NCBI GenBank assembly: GCA_033391075.1 | Contig: JAWPMV010000001.1 | Span: 992,001-1,056,000, forward strand | Length of the DNA stretch: 64,000 bases | Direction of reading: 5' to 3' | Source: Bacteroidia bacterium | GTDB taxonomy: Bacteria; Bacteroidota; Bacteroidia; J057 | Shown: piece by piece, positions 1-8,790 of the stretch | Layout: every line of letters starts with the position of its first letter | How positions within the stretch are numbered: the first letter of the stretch is position 1 | The notes under the pieces: model-generated | What the model was told of the DNA's origin: nothing | Databases searched by the model: none | Seen by the model: only the letters and a program-made list of their open reading frames with translations | Position numbers and translations under genes: made by a program

Positions 1-99
1 AAGACTGAATACGCACTGTATGACCTATTCAGGATGTATTTTTGTCCGTTCAACTGTCATATATTAAGCCTGTTAGCTTTTTGAATAATTTGCGAATGG

Positions 100-125
100 A
101 AAAAGTAGATTTAGCTCTACTTTTT
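100..125. terminator. Hairpin terminator at the left edge
   Basis: Two perfectly complementary 10-base arms (100-109 and 116-125) enclose a 6-base loop, TTTAGC. The right arm ends in TTTTT and the left begins AAAAA, so it could act in either direction. It probably ends a gene lying left of the window. The rest of 1-226 shows no convincing gene. Confidence 0.55.
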
Positions 126-226
126 GGATAAGAAACAATCGGTCTTTTGGACCGAAAATTGATATTAGGTAGGAATTAGAAGTAATCCTTTTAGAAAAAT
201 TCAAATAACAGAGATTTTCATCCTTT

Positions 227-2089
227 ATGTGTGGAATACTAGGCGCAATCCCTAAACAAGACGAAACCACTTTTCTTCATGCTCTGAATTTAATGGAACA
301 CAGGGGACCAGATGGTTTTGGGACCTGGCACGATGAATCCAATCAGGTAAGTTTGGGCCATAGACGTCTGTCCATCCTTGACCTCTCGGAAAATGGGAAA
401 CAACCCATGTTTTATGATCGCTTTGTGATCACCTTCAATGGAGAGGTATTCAACTTTACAGAAATAAAGATCGAACTGGAAAGCAAAGGCTACCAGTTTC
501 GCTCTGATTCAGATACAGAGGTAATTCTGGCTGCCTACATGGAGTGGGGAGCAGATTGTCAGCAAAAGTTCAACGGTATGTGGGCTTTTGCGATCTGGGA
601 TAGAGAAAGAAGAGAACTTTTCCTTTCCAGAGACAGATTCGGGATCAAACCTCTTTATTATGCAATTATAGGACAGCAATTGGTATTTGCTTCCGAAATG
701 AAATCGATTTTTCCTTTTCTTCCTCAATTGCGGGTATCAAAGGACTTTGAATTCTGTAAGAGCAATATGTTTGATTATGAAACCACGGATAAATGCCTGG
801 TAGAAGGAATCAAACGCTTCCCTGCAGGACACTTTGCAAAAGTTTCTTTGGACAATGTGAGTTCATTGGAGCCGGTGCGTTGGTGGAATACCCTGGATAG
901 TATTTATGAAGTAGGGGATAATTATGAAGAGCACGTAGAGCGCTTTAGAGAACTTTTCTTTGACGCGATAAAAATACGGATGCGTTCTGATGTACGTATT
1001 GGTACAGCTTTGAGTGGAGGAGTAGATTCCAGCGCTGTGATCTGTGCGATGGCCAATATCAATCGTGCCGGAGATAGCCGGGTTGCCAATGATTGGCAGA
1101 ATGCATTTTGCGCCACTTTCCCCAATACCATGCTGGATGAAAGTCGCTATGCCAAAATGGTAACCGATCACCTGGGGATCAATGCCGTTTTCAAGGAAAT
1201 CAATCCAGTGAAAGGTCTCGACAATCTGGAAGAATATCTATGGTTGTTTGAAGAAATGTACCTCACCAGCCCGATTCCCATGATCGAGATCTATAAGACG
1301 ATCAAGGAAAATGGCGTAACGGTAAGTATCGATGGACATGGGGCGGATGAATTGATCGCTGGATATGGAGGAAATATGTTTGATGCGGTGATGGATTCGC
1401 CTTTCAATTTCTCCAAGATCCAGAATCTGGTCAATACCTTTGTGGATTACATGGATTTCGAAGAAGAAGGAACCCTGTCCAAAAAAATGGAATTGTATCA
1501 GCGAGGCTATAAGCAAGTCGCTGTAAGATATAGAAACCTCTTCCTGAGAGATGGAAATAAAAGTGGAGATCCTCAAAGAGATAAGTTGGGTCATTTCAAC
1601 AAGTATCTCTATGCTGAATTTCACGAAAAAGTATTACCTACTCTCCTGAGAAACTATGACCGCTACTCTATGGCGGCAAGTGTTGAGATTCGTATGCCAT
1701 TTATGGATCACAGACTCGTTAGCTACTGTTTCTCATTGCCCTGGCATAGCAAGCTAAAAGGAGGATATACGAAATCTGTTCTTCGTCAGGCCATGGATCC
1801 ATATGTGCCTCAGGAGGTCATTTGGAGAAAGAGCAAGATTGGTTTCAATACACCTTTCGCCGAATGGATGAAAGGATCATGGAAGGAATATCTGCTCGAT
1901 ATGGTTGCTTCTTCAGATTTTAGCAATTCTGATGTTGTGGATTCTGCAGCTGTAAGAAAGCAAATCGAAGGAGTTATCCTCGGAAATGCAGTACAATATA
2001 ATGCAGGCAAGGACGCTTGGGTCTCCTTGATGCCTTACCTCTGGGAAAAATCGGTATTGAAAGCATATCGTAAGCCAGCCGTTCTTTAG
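227..2089 (+). CDS. asnB: Asparagine synthase (glutamine-hydrolysing) type amidotransferase of a polysaccharide locus
   Basis: This 620-residue protein has the standard two-domain layout. The N-terminal class II glutamine amidotransferase domain starts MCGI, so Cys2 is the nucleophile once Met is removed, and EHRGPDG lies at 24-30. The C-terminal synthetase domain carries the pyrophosphatase P-loop SGGVDSS at 263-269. The family moves ammonia from glutamine to an adenylylated carboxylate, classically aspartate. It is followed by flippase, glycosyltransferase and polymerase genes on the same strand, so it may instead amidate a sugar acid in the surface glycan, as AsnB-like proteins in O-antigen clusters are thought to do. 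The start is fixed by the catalytic Cys. The family is certain; the substrate is inferred from context. Confidence 0.9.
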   Translation: MCGILGAIPKQDETTFLHALNLMEHRGPDGFGTWHDESNQVSLGHRRLSILDLSENGKQPMFYDRFVITFNGEVFNFTEIKIELESKGYQFRSDSDTEVILAAYMEWGADCQQKFNGMWAFAIWDRERRELFLSRDRFGIKPLYYAIIGQQLVFASEMKSIFPFLPQLRVSKDFEFCKSNMFDYETTDKCLVEGIKRFPAGHFAKVSLDNVSSLEPVRWWNTLDSIYEVGDNYEEHVERFRELFFDAIKIRMRSDVRIGTALSGGVDSSAVICAMANINRAGDSRVANDWQNAFCATFPNTMLDESRYAKMVTDHLGINAVFKEINPVKGLDNLEEYLWLFEEMYLTSPIPMIEIYKTIKENGVTVSIDGHGADELIAGYGGNMFDAVMDSPFNFSKIQNLVNTFVDYMDFEEEGTLSKKMELYQRGYKQVAVRYRNLFLRDGNKSGDPQRDKLGHFNKYLYAEFHEKVLPTLLRNYDRYSMAASVEIRMPFMDHRLVSYCFSLPWHSKLKGGYTKSVLRQAMDPYVPQEVIWRKSKIGFNTPFAEWMKGSWKEYLLDMVASSDFSNSDVVDSAAVRKQIEGVILGNAVQYNAGKDAWVSLMPYLWEKSVLKAYRKPAVL

Positions 2090-2177
2090 CAACATACCTA
2101 CCTGTTTTTGGGGTATAAAGGTAATGATGCTACATCATTTGAATTTGTGTGGATTGTATGAATAAGCGGAAAATGTC

Positions 2178-3512
2178 TTGGCTAAGTTAATCGGAGAATT
2201 AAACAAGTTTGTAAGCTCAGAAGGCTTCAAACGGTATTTTAGGAACACTTCCTGGCTCTTTTGGGGAAAGATCATCCAAATGGGAATGACCTTTCTCATA
2301 ACAGCCTATGTGGCCAGATATCTGGAGGATGATGGCTTTGGTCTACTCAATTATGCTGAGAGACTGGGGACTTTCTTTGTCATGTTTGCGGCACTAGGTA
2401 TGCAAAGTATTCTTGTCCGTAATCTGGTCAAGGATAAGGAGAAAAAAGGGAAAATTATCGGAACGGCTATCATCATGCGGATGATAGCTTCTTCGGTAGG
2501 CATAGTGGGGTATTTCCTCGCATTACCCTGGATTCCCCACGATTACCAAACCAATGTACTGGTCATCCTCGTCATAACTGGAACGATCTTCCAGTCATTT
2601 GATGTCTTTGACTATTATTATCAAAGTGAAGTAAAATCTCAGTATACCGTTCAGGTTCGAATCGCCTCTGTCCTTTGTATGGCGGCCTTTCAATTGGTCC
2701 TGATTTATATGGAAGCTCCCCTCTTATGGTTTGGAGTTGCGATTTTGCTGAGAACTACCTTGATGGGTATTGGGCTTGCAGGTATCTACTTCGCACAATT
2801 TGGTAGCCTCAAGGATTTGAGTGTTGATCCCAAATATGCCCTCGGTTTATTGAAAGATTCCTGGCCACTGATCTTCTCGGATTTGGTAGTGATCTTGTAT
2901 ATGACCGTGGATACCATCATGTTGAAATTCATGTTGGGAGATTCTGCAGTAGGGCAATATTCTGCTGCGCTGCGCTTTTCCTCTGTATGGTACTTCATTG
3001 GTCCCATTTTGACGGGTTCCTTATTCCCTGCCATCATCAATGCGCAGAAGAAGGATCCGGAATTATATAAGAATCGACTTCAAAACTATTATAATCTGAT
3101 GGTTTGGGCCGCTTTGGCCATCACCATCCCGATGGTGATTTTTGGACCCTGGGTACTTACCCTTCCCTTCTTATTTGGGGAGAAGTATGCTGAGGCAGGA
3201 CCCGTTCTGGTGATTCATATCTGGACCCTGGTATTTGTATTTCTGGGAACGGCCAGTAGCCGACACCTGGTAGCAGAGAACCAGCAAAGAATGGAACTTA
3301 ATCGTACCTTGGTAGGGGCTGGGTTTAATGTCATTGCCAACTATTTTTTAATACCCAGATACGGGATCATAGGAGCTGCTTATGCAACTCTGGCTTCACA
3401 AGCAGTGGCCTCTTATCTGGCGTATATGTTCTTTCCAAAATTTTGGTATGTGTTCCGTATGCAAACTCGGGCCATATTATTAGTTGATATTTTTAAGAAG
3501 CTCAAAAGATAG
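2178..3512 (+). CDS. Polysaccharide flippase (Wzx/MATE-like, MOP superfamily)
   Basis: This 444-residue integral membrane protein has about 12 hydrophobic segments along its whole length. It opens with the family pattern of a short amphipathic stretch, then NTSWLFWGK and ARYLEDDGFGLLNYA, typical of Wzx-like flippases that carry undecaprenyl-linked glycan across the inner membrane. The only start that keeps the conserved N-terminus is TTG at 2178; the ATG at 2173 is in another frame and stops after five codons. The gene lies 88 bases after the asparagine synthase gene and 11 bases before the glycosyltransferase gene, so they are probably cotranscribed. Confidence 0.85.
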   Translation: MAKLIGELNKFVSSEGFKRYFRNTSWLFWGKIIQMGMTFLITAYVARYLEDDGFGLLNYAERLGTFFVMFAALGMQSILVRNLVKDKEKKGKIIGTAIIMRMIASSVGIVGYFLALPWIPHDYQTNVLVILVITGTIFQSFDVFDYYYQSEVKSQYTVQVRIASVLCMAAFQLVLIYMEAPLLWFGVAILLRTTLMGIGLAGIYFAQFGSLKDLSVDPKYALGLLKDSWPLIFSDLVVILYMTVDTIMLKFMLGDSAVGQYSAALRFSSVWYFIGPILTGSLFPAIINAQKKDPELYKNRLQNYYNLMVWAALAITIPMVIFGPWVLTLPFLFGEKYAEAGPVLVIHIWTLVFVFLGTASSRHLVAENQQRMELNRTLVGAGFNVIANYFLIPRYGIIGAAYATLASQAVASYLAYMFFPKFWYVFRMQTRAILLVDIFKKLKR

Positions 3513-3523
3513 ACCCGAACAAC

Positions 3524-4690
3524 ATGCAGGAAACTGCGTCATATACACCTGCTTTGGTGATTGTAGCTTATGATCGCCCCAGATCCCTGGAAAGACTTCT
3601 GGGATCCGTTAGTCGTGCTTTCTATGAAGGAGAAGTACCGATGGTGATAAGTATTGACAATGGAGGAGATCCGGAGGTACTGGCTATCGCTGAGCAATTT
3701 CAGTGGGAACATGGTCCCAAAGAAGTCATTTATCGCGAGGAAAACCTTGGACTGAAAAATCACATACGTACCTGTGGAGATTTGAGTGAAAAATTCGGTT
3801 CCATCATCATGTTGGAGGACGATCTATTTGTTTCTCCCTGGTATTATGAATTTAGTCGTAAGGCCTTAAATTTTTACGGAGAAAGTGAGCATGTTGCAGG
3901 TATAGCCCTGTACAAAGCTCGTTTGAATAATAATGCACAGAAACTTCCCTTCTTCAGTCTGCAAGATGGAAATGATGTGTATTTCAGCCGCATGGTTTGC
4001 TCCTGGGGACAGGCGTGGACTGCGGAGATGTGGAAGGGTTTCAGAGCCTGGGATAAGCATTATACAGGTGTCCGGACAGACCTTCCTTTGCCCCAGAGCA
4101 TCATCAATTGGAAAGATTCTTCCTGGGTGAAAATCTTTACCCAATACCTCATTGAGACCAATAAGTTCTTTGTATATCCTCAGCTTTCCTATACAACCAA
4201 TTTTGGAGAAGCCGGGGAAAACTTCACGCAACTAGAGACCTATTTTCAGGTGAATATGCAAATGGGCCGCATTGAGCCCAGATTCTGCACATTTGAAGAC
4301 TCTCTGAGCGTGTACGATATATTTTATGATATTCTACCCGACCGATTGAAGCGCATGGCGCCCCAATTGGATCAATATGATTTTGTGGTGGATCTGTATG
4401 GAATCAAACCTTTGGAACAATACTCCTCGGACTATGTCCTCACACAGGTTCCTGTAGAAAATCCCATCATGAGTTTTGGCAGGAGCCTGGTCCCCTTTGA
4501 AATGAATGTGGTGCATCAGGTAGCAGGTAGAGATATCCACTTGGCTAAGAGAACAGATGTCATGCAAATGGCAGGGAGCTGGGATCCTATTTACAATTTC
4601 TATTATTCCCATATTCCCCTGAAACCTCTTACCAAACTTGCCAGTCAAAAGCTGAAAGAGAAAAAACCTTTTAATCTGATTTTCGACTAA
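3524..4690 (+). CDS. Glycosyltransferase, GT-A fold, GNT-I-like
   Basis: The 388-residue protein opens with a GT-A nucleotide-sugar binding pattern (ALVIVAYDRPRSLERLLGS, about residues 10-28). An acidic metal-binding motif, LEDDL, follows at about residue 97, in the layout of the GNT-I/sugar transferase group. No signal peptide or membrane span is seen, so it should act on the cytoplasmic face, adding a sugar to a lipid-linked glycan before flipping. It lies between the flippase and polymerase genes, which supports a role in one surface polysaccharide. Donor and acceptor cannot be read from sequence. Confidence 0.8.
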   Translation: MQETASYTPALVIVAYDRPRSLERLLGSVSRAFYEGEVPMVISIDNGGDPEVLAIAEQFQWEHGPKEVIYREENLGLKNHIRTCGDLSEKFGSIIMLEDDLFVSPWYYEFSRKALNFYGESEHVAGIALYKARLNNNAQKLPFFSLQDGNDVYFSRMVCSWGQAWTAEMWKGFRAWDKHYTGVRTDLPLPQSIINWKDSSWVKIFTQYLIETNKFFVYPQLSYTTNFGEAGENFTQLETYFQVNMQMGRIEPRFCTFEDSLSVYDIFYDILPDRLKRMAPQLDQYDFVVDLYGIKPLEQYSSDYVLTQVPVENPIMSFGRSLVPFEMNVVHQVAGRDIHLAKRTDVMQMAGSWDPIYNFYYSHIPLKPLTKLASQKLKEKKPFNLIFD

Positions 4691-4708
4691 GATTATCCAA
4701 TAGGCCCT

Positions 4709-6076
4709 ATGGTTTATGTTTTAATATATTTCTTTCTGATCAATCTGAGGCCTCTTGTAGGTGCCAGTGGGACAGGGGTAATACTGAAATTCCTGCCCAA
4801 TGCCATCCTGCTGTATGGTGCTTTAAGGTATTTTGTGATCGGGAAAGGAAAACTCTTTTTCCCTAAAGTATTCAAAGAATCGCATTTTCATTCCTGGATG
4901 CTGTTCCTTACCATTTTTGTGATAAGCTTACTCCGAACAGCTTATCCCTCAGCAACGGCTATAGGAACCTTCAATGACTTCGTATCCATCTTTCTGATCA
5001 ACCTGTTGGTCTTTGGATATGTGGGGAGTCAGGTGCGGAAAACGGGAGATTTTGAGAAAGTATTGAATTCAACGGCCATATGGATCATTGCGATACCTGC
5101 TTCGGTCATATTATGGTATGTAATCATCTATGCCATAGGCTACAATCATCCTTCTGCCATGCTGCAAAGAGGGGGTGAATTGGCAGTAGTATTAAAGTTG
5201 GTAGGAATAAAATTTATCAAAAAGGCGGTTCCCTATACCTGGGGGATGCACCCCAATACCATAGGTATTTTTGCCGGAGCCACCTTTACTATGGGAGCGG
5301 TACTCTTTTATCTGACCAAACAGAAAGGGAAAACTCGTACCCTGGTTATTGCAATTATTCTTGTTTGTTTGGCTTTTATGCTGGTCGCTGACTCACGGGG
5401 TACCTTTCTGATGGTTTTCTTTGGGGGAGCGTTTTCGGTCATGGCCTATCATTTCAAAATGACAGGATTCCTGCGAGCTTTCGTCTTAACCGTTCCCTTA
5501 TTACCCTTCGCTTTTGTTAGCTTGATGGGAGTAGTAGGAACTTCGGATGCTGCTGCCGAAATGTCCCGTACTGGTAATGCGGATAATGTGGCAACTATGT
5601 CTGCACGGACCCTTATCTGGGATGAATGTATGAAAGAGGTTGCAAAGCCTAAACCGGTACACCTGGTAGGTTGGGGTGAACATGGGGAATCTCCCTCAGG
5701 GGTTGCAGCGCGTTACGCACCTATTTTTGGATCGGGATATCCGGAAGGCTATACCCTGATCGTTACCCATAATCTATTTTTCCAGTGTTTCTTTGATATT
5801 GGATATCTGGGGATTATTATTTTCCTGGGCTCCCTTTTATTAGCTATGAACAATGGTTTATTCCTCTATAAACGAGGCTATAAGGTAGGCCTGGTCTTTG
5901 TCTCCCTCATCCTCTATTACGTATTGTCGGGGATTCTGGAATCCAATTTCGGCAACCACAACCGATCCTATAATGAGGTCATGATGATAACGGTAATGGC
6001 TGTTATTGCATTGAAAAACGAATACATCAGGCTTCAAAGAATCTATGAAATAGAACAGGAAGAATTCTTCTTGTAA
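4709..6076 (+). CDS. O-antigen polymerase/ligase-like membrane protein (Wzy/WaaL-type)
   Basis: The 455-residue protein has roughly 10-12 hydrophobic segments and a large polar loop around residues 280-345, between the central and last membrane segments. This topology and the 'SRGTFL' segment after a membrane helix (about residue 230) match the O-antigen ligase/polymerase family, which joins glycan repeats on the periplasmic side. It lies 18 bases after the glycosyltransferase gene and is the last gene of the locus; a strong terminator follows at 6091. Polymerase and ligase members cannot be told apart from sequence alone. Confidence 0.75.
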   Translation: MVYVLIYFFLINLRPLVGASGTGVILKFLPNAILLYGALRYFVIGKGKLFFPKVFKESHFHSWMLFLTIFVISLLRTAYPSATAIGTFNDFVSIFLINLLVFGYVGSQVRKTGDFEKVLNSTAIWIIAIPASVILWYVIIYAIGYNHPSAMLQRGGELAVVLKLVGIKFIKKAVPYTWGMHPNTIGIFAGATFTMGAVLFYLTKQKGKTRTLVIAIILVCLAFMLVADSRGTFLMVFFGGAFSVMAYHFKMTGFLRAFVLTVPLLPFAFVSLMGVVGTSDAAAEMSRTGNADNVATMSARTLIWDECMKEVAKPKPVHLVGWGEHGESPSGVAARYAPIFGSGYPEGYTLIVTHNLFFQCFFDIGYLGIIIFLGSLLLAMNNGLFLYKRGYKVGLVFVSLILYYVLSGILESNFGNHNRSYNEVMMITVMAVIALKNEYIRLQRIYEIEQEEFFL

Positions 6077-6090
6077 AAATAGTTCAAATG

Positions 6091-6129
6091 AAAAGCCGGG
6101 GCTTGATTCAATCAGGTCCCGGCTTTTTG
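6091..6129 (+). terminator. Rho-independent terminator of the polysaccharide operon
   Basis: The arms AAAAGCCGGG and CCCGGCTTTTTG pair almost perfectly around a 17-base loop, and the right arm runs into a T tract. It lies 14 bases after the polymerase stop codon. The A tract on the left arm would let it work on the opposite strand too, for the convergent gene ending at 6189. Confidence 0.85.
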
Positions 6130-6139
6130 TATGAACAAA

Positions 6140-6159
6140 GGTCGGCCAGATGGCCGACC
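6140..6159. repeat. Intergenic palindrome GGTCGGCC-AGAT-GGCCGACC
   Basis: A perfect 8-base-pair stem with a 4-base loop, richer in GC than its surroundings, sits between two convergent genes just after a separate terminator. It has no T tract of its own. It may be an interspersed palindrome or a second stop signal for the minus-strand gene. Confidence 0.5.
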
Positions 6160-6188
6160 CTCTATGCGAAATTCAGATGTTTATATAC

Positions 6189-7469
6189 TTATTTCATGAA
6201 TTTGCGGTACTGAAGCATGCCATTTGTACTGTTCAATCTGATCAAATACATGCCCGCAGACAAATGACTAAGCGAGATTTGTAAATTTTCGCTTGCTAAG
6301 CCTGGAGTTCCTGCCTGAAAGAAAAGCTGCTGACCATTGAGAGACAGAATTTCCATACTATAGGCTGTGTTCTCAGGGTTTGAGATTGATATCCTCAGCT
6401 GATCTTCCCGGGGAAAATACTGACTGCTGAATGTCAACATGCCATCAGCTTCAAAACTGATCTCTACGGTTTGGAAGATTTCAAAAGCTCCATTAAAATC
6501 GACCTGACGAAGTCGGTAAAAGTTGCTCCCTTCCAGAGGATTTTCGTCAATAAACTGATAATCGAGCCTATTGCTGCTATTTCCTGCTCCGGATATCTGA
6601 CCGATGGGTAGAAATGATAAGTCAGACCCGGCTCTTTCGATCTGGAAATAGTCATTGTTTATTTCCGTGTCAGTAGTCCAATCCAGGATTGCATTTCCTC
6701 CCTGGAGGCTCACGCTGAAATGACTCAACTCAACGGGAAATACAGTTACTGAAAAAGAGGAAATACTGGCAGTATACCTGGGGTTGTTTCTCCCAGTCCA
6801 ATTTGCTTGATTTCCAATGGCCGCCAATATCGTAGATTTCGCTCCAGAAGTGGTAGAGAAATCAAAGCTAATGTTGTCGTATTCATCCTCATTTCCACTT
6901 CCTGAGCCAAAGGCAATGGCATGTGTGCCATTGGTTAGACCCGAAGGCAGTCCTGAACGATTGGGATCATTTGCTGCCCCACCCGTCTGCCAGACCGTAC
7001 TGTTTGTTTGTGCAGCATAAATGAAGTCAGGATTGGTATCGAGTCCCTGATATACAAGTACCTGATCACCATTTCCAGCAAGAGCCATGCCCGTATCAAA
7101 TACACTTATGCTACCTGGACTTCCTGATCCATCACCCAAGGTTACAACCCAAGTGTCTGTGCCCGTTCTGGTAAAACTTAAAACAGTTCCAGCTGCATAT
7201 GGCCCATCATCTGCTGTCCAGGAGAAAGAACCTTCTCCAGACCGCAACATTGAAGTGTTGGGTAACCAACCTCGATCAGTAAAATTTATTATCGTATTGA
7301 GTTCAATTGCCGTCAGCAAGACAATCGTGAATTCGTCATTATTGTCCGTGTTGATTCTGACTACAGCAACATCTCCGGCAGTAAGCGCGGTTTGGGCAAA
7401 AATAGAATTGCTAAGGTTTGAAAGTAAGCTAAAGATGAGCAATAAAAATACTAGGTAAAGTTTTTTCAT
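6189..7469 (-). CDS. Secreted protein with T9SS type A sorting domain
   Basis: This 426-residue protein has a signal peptide ending near FAQ (about residue 26). The first half (about 30-240) is a beta-rich domain with AGDVAVVRINTDNNDEF and a GSG-rich central part. About residues 245-340 resemble a common extracellular beta-sandwich (FPVELSHFSV ... EINNDYFQIERA). The last 80 residues look like a T9SS sorting domain, with MEILSLNGQ and a final GMYLIRL ... YRKFMK. Such cargo is exported to the cell surface or medium by the Por/Gld system. No catalytic motif is seen; the role is unknown. Confidence 0.75.
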   Translation of the reverse strand: MKKLYLVFLLLIFSLLSNLSNSIFAQTALTAGDVAVVRINTDNNDEFTIVLLTAIELNTIINFTDRGWLPNTSMLRSGEGSFSWTADDGPYAAGTVLSFTRTGTDTWVVTLGDGSGSPGSISVFDTGMALAGNGDQVLVYQGLDTNPDFIYAAQTNSTVWQTGGAANDPNRSGLPSGLTNGTHAIAFGSGSGNEDEYDNISFDFSTTSGAKSTILAAIGNQANWTGRNNPRYTASISSFSVTVFPVELSHFSVSLQGGNAILDWTTDTEINNDYFQIERAGSDLSFLPIGQISGAGNSSNRLDYQFIDENPLEGSNFYRLRQVDFNGAFEIFQTVEISFEADGMLTFSSQYFPREDQLRISISNPENTAYSMEILSLNGQQLFFQAGTPGLASENLQISLSHLSAGMYLIRLNSTNGMLQYRKFMK

Positions 7470-7678
7470 GCGTTAGATAAGTAAGTAAAGTGTTTCTAAA
7501 TATAGTAAATTATTTTATTTGTATAATAATGTTTATGTATTAAATGTGCTTATTTTAGTAATAATCCAGCGAAAACAGGCCTATACTTATTTAAAGGACT
7601 AATTTTTCCCTGATATTTTGTATGTTAGTCAAGCGAACCATAAGACCTTAGATTTTTACGCTTTAATACTGACACCAC

Positions 7679-8743
7679 ATGTCTACTAATTCTCGCAGAG
7701 CTTTCCTGAAAAAAGCAGGAACAGGTTTAGCTGCGGCTACCTTTATTCCATCTACATTTACCATCCTCAAAGCCAAACCTCAATTGTCAGAGGAGATCAT
7801 CGGCCATGGTAAATACCGATACCGGGTTCACAAAGCCTGGGGAGATCTGAATCCCTCCAATACTCCGGTAAATAATTGCCACGAAATGGTCATGGACTCC
7901 AAGGGAAGGTTGATCATGGTTACGGATGAAACCAAGAACAATATTTTGGTCTATGATAAATCCGGAAAACTTCTGGATTCCTGGGGACATGAATATCCGG
8001 GAGGACATGGATTGACTCTTTGGGATGAAGGAGGCGAAGATCGTCTCTTTATTTGTGATCCGGGTCTGGACAAGGTGTTTAAGACCAGCATCGATGGAAA
8101 AGTGCTCCTGACCATTGAACATCCCAAAACCATCGGAGAGTACGAAGATGATTGGGCCTTCAGCCCGACAGAGACAGCGATTGGTCCCAATGGAGATATA
8201 TATGTTGCTGATGGATATGGCTCCCAGTACATCCTTCAATACAACAGCAAGGGAGAATTTATCCGCAAGTTTGGGGGTAGGGGAGATAAGGATGAGCAAT
8301 TTGCCACGGCCCATGGCGTTACCCTGGATACCCGCGATTCTAATAATCCGACCCTTCTGTGCACCTCACGGGCTCATAATGCATTCAAAAGATTTAGCCT
8401 GGATGGAAAATATCTCAGCACAATCTTCCTGCCCGGAGCTTTTGTATGTCGCGCCGTGATCGACGATGACAATCTCTATGCAGGAGTTTGCTGGTCGAGA
8501 AAGAGATATTATAACCGGACACCTGATAGTGGATTTGTCACCATCCTGAATGGGGAGAATAAAGTAATTTCAAATCCCGGAGGTAGCAAGCCCAAGTATC
8601 GTAAAGGTGAGCTACAGATGATGGTTCAGGAACAAAATATTTTCAATCACTGCCATGATGTTTGTATCGATGAGGATAAAAACATTTATGTATGTCAGTG
8701 GAATGCAAATAAGACCTATCCCATCAAATTGGAAAGAGTATAA
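7679..8743 (+). CDS. Tat-exported NHL-type six-bladed beta-propeller protein
   Basis: The 354-residue protein begins with a twin-arginine signal (SRRAFLKKAG, residues 5-14, then a mild hydrophobic stretch), so it is probably exported folded. The mature part consists of repeated blades of the NHL/6-bladed type, with phrases such as GPNGDIYVADGYGSQYI and EDKNIYVCQWN. These propellers bind ligands or act as lyases or lactonases; no family-defining catalytic set is clear here. It is the first gene of the carbohydrate cluster, 47 bases before the GH36 gene, which suggests a link to sugar metabolism. A 209-base gap upstream probably holds the promoter. Confidence 0.75.
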   Translation: MSTNSRRAFLKKAGTGLAAATFIPSTFTILKAKPQLSEEIIGHGKYRYRVHKAWGDLNPSNTPVNNCHEMVMDSKGRLIMVTDETKNNILVYDKSGKLLDSWGHEYPGGHGLTLWDEGGEDRLFICDPGLDKVFKTSIDGKVLLTIEHPKTIGEYEDDWAFSPTETAIGPNGDIYVADGYGSQYILQYNSKGEFIRKFGGRGDKDEQFATAHGVTLDTRDSNNPTLLCTSRAHNAFKRFSLDGKYLSTIFLPGAFVCRAVIDDDNLYAGVCWSRKRYYNRTPDSGFVTILNGENKVISNPGGSKPKYRKGELQMMVQEQNIFNHCHDVCIDEDKNIYVCQWNANKTYPIKLERV

Positions 8744-8790
8744 GGTGATTGTAAAGAGTTTGAGTACCCTAAGCTCAGCTCCCTGTTTAT

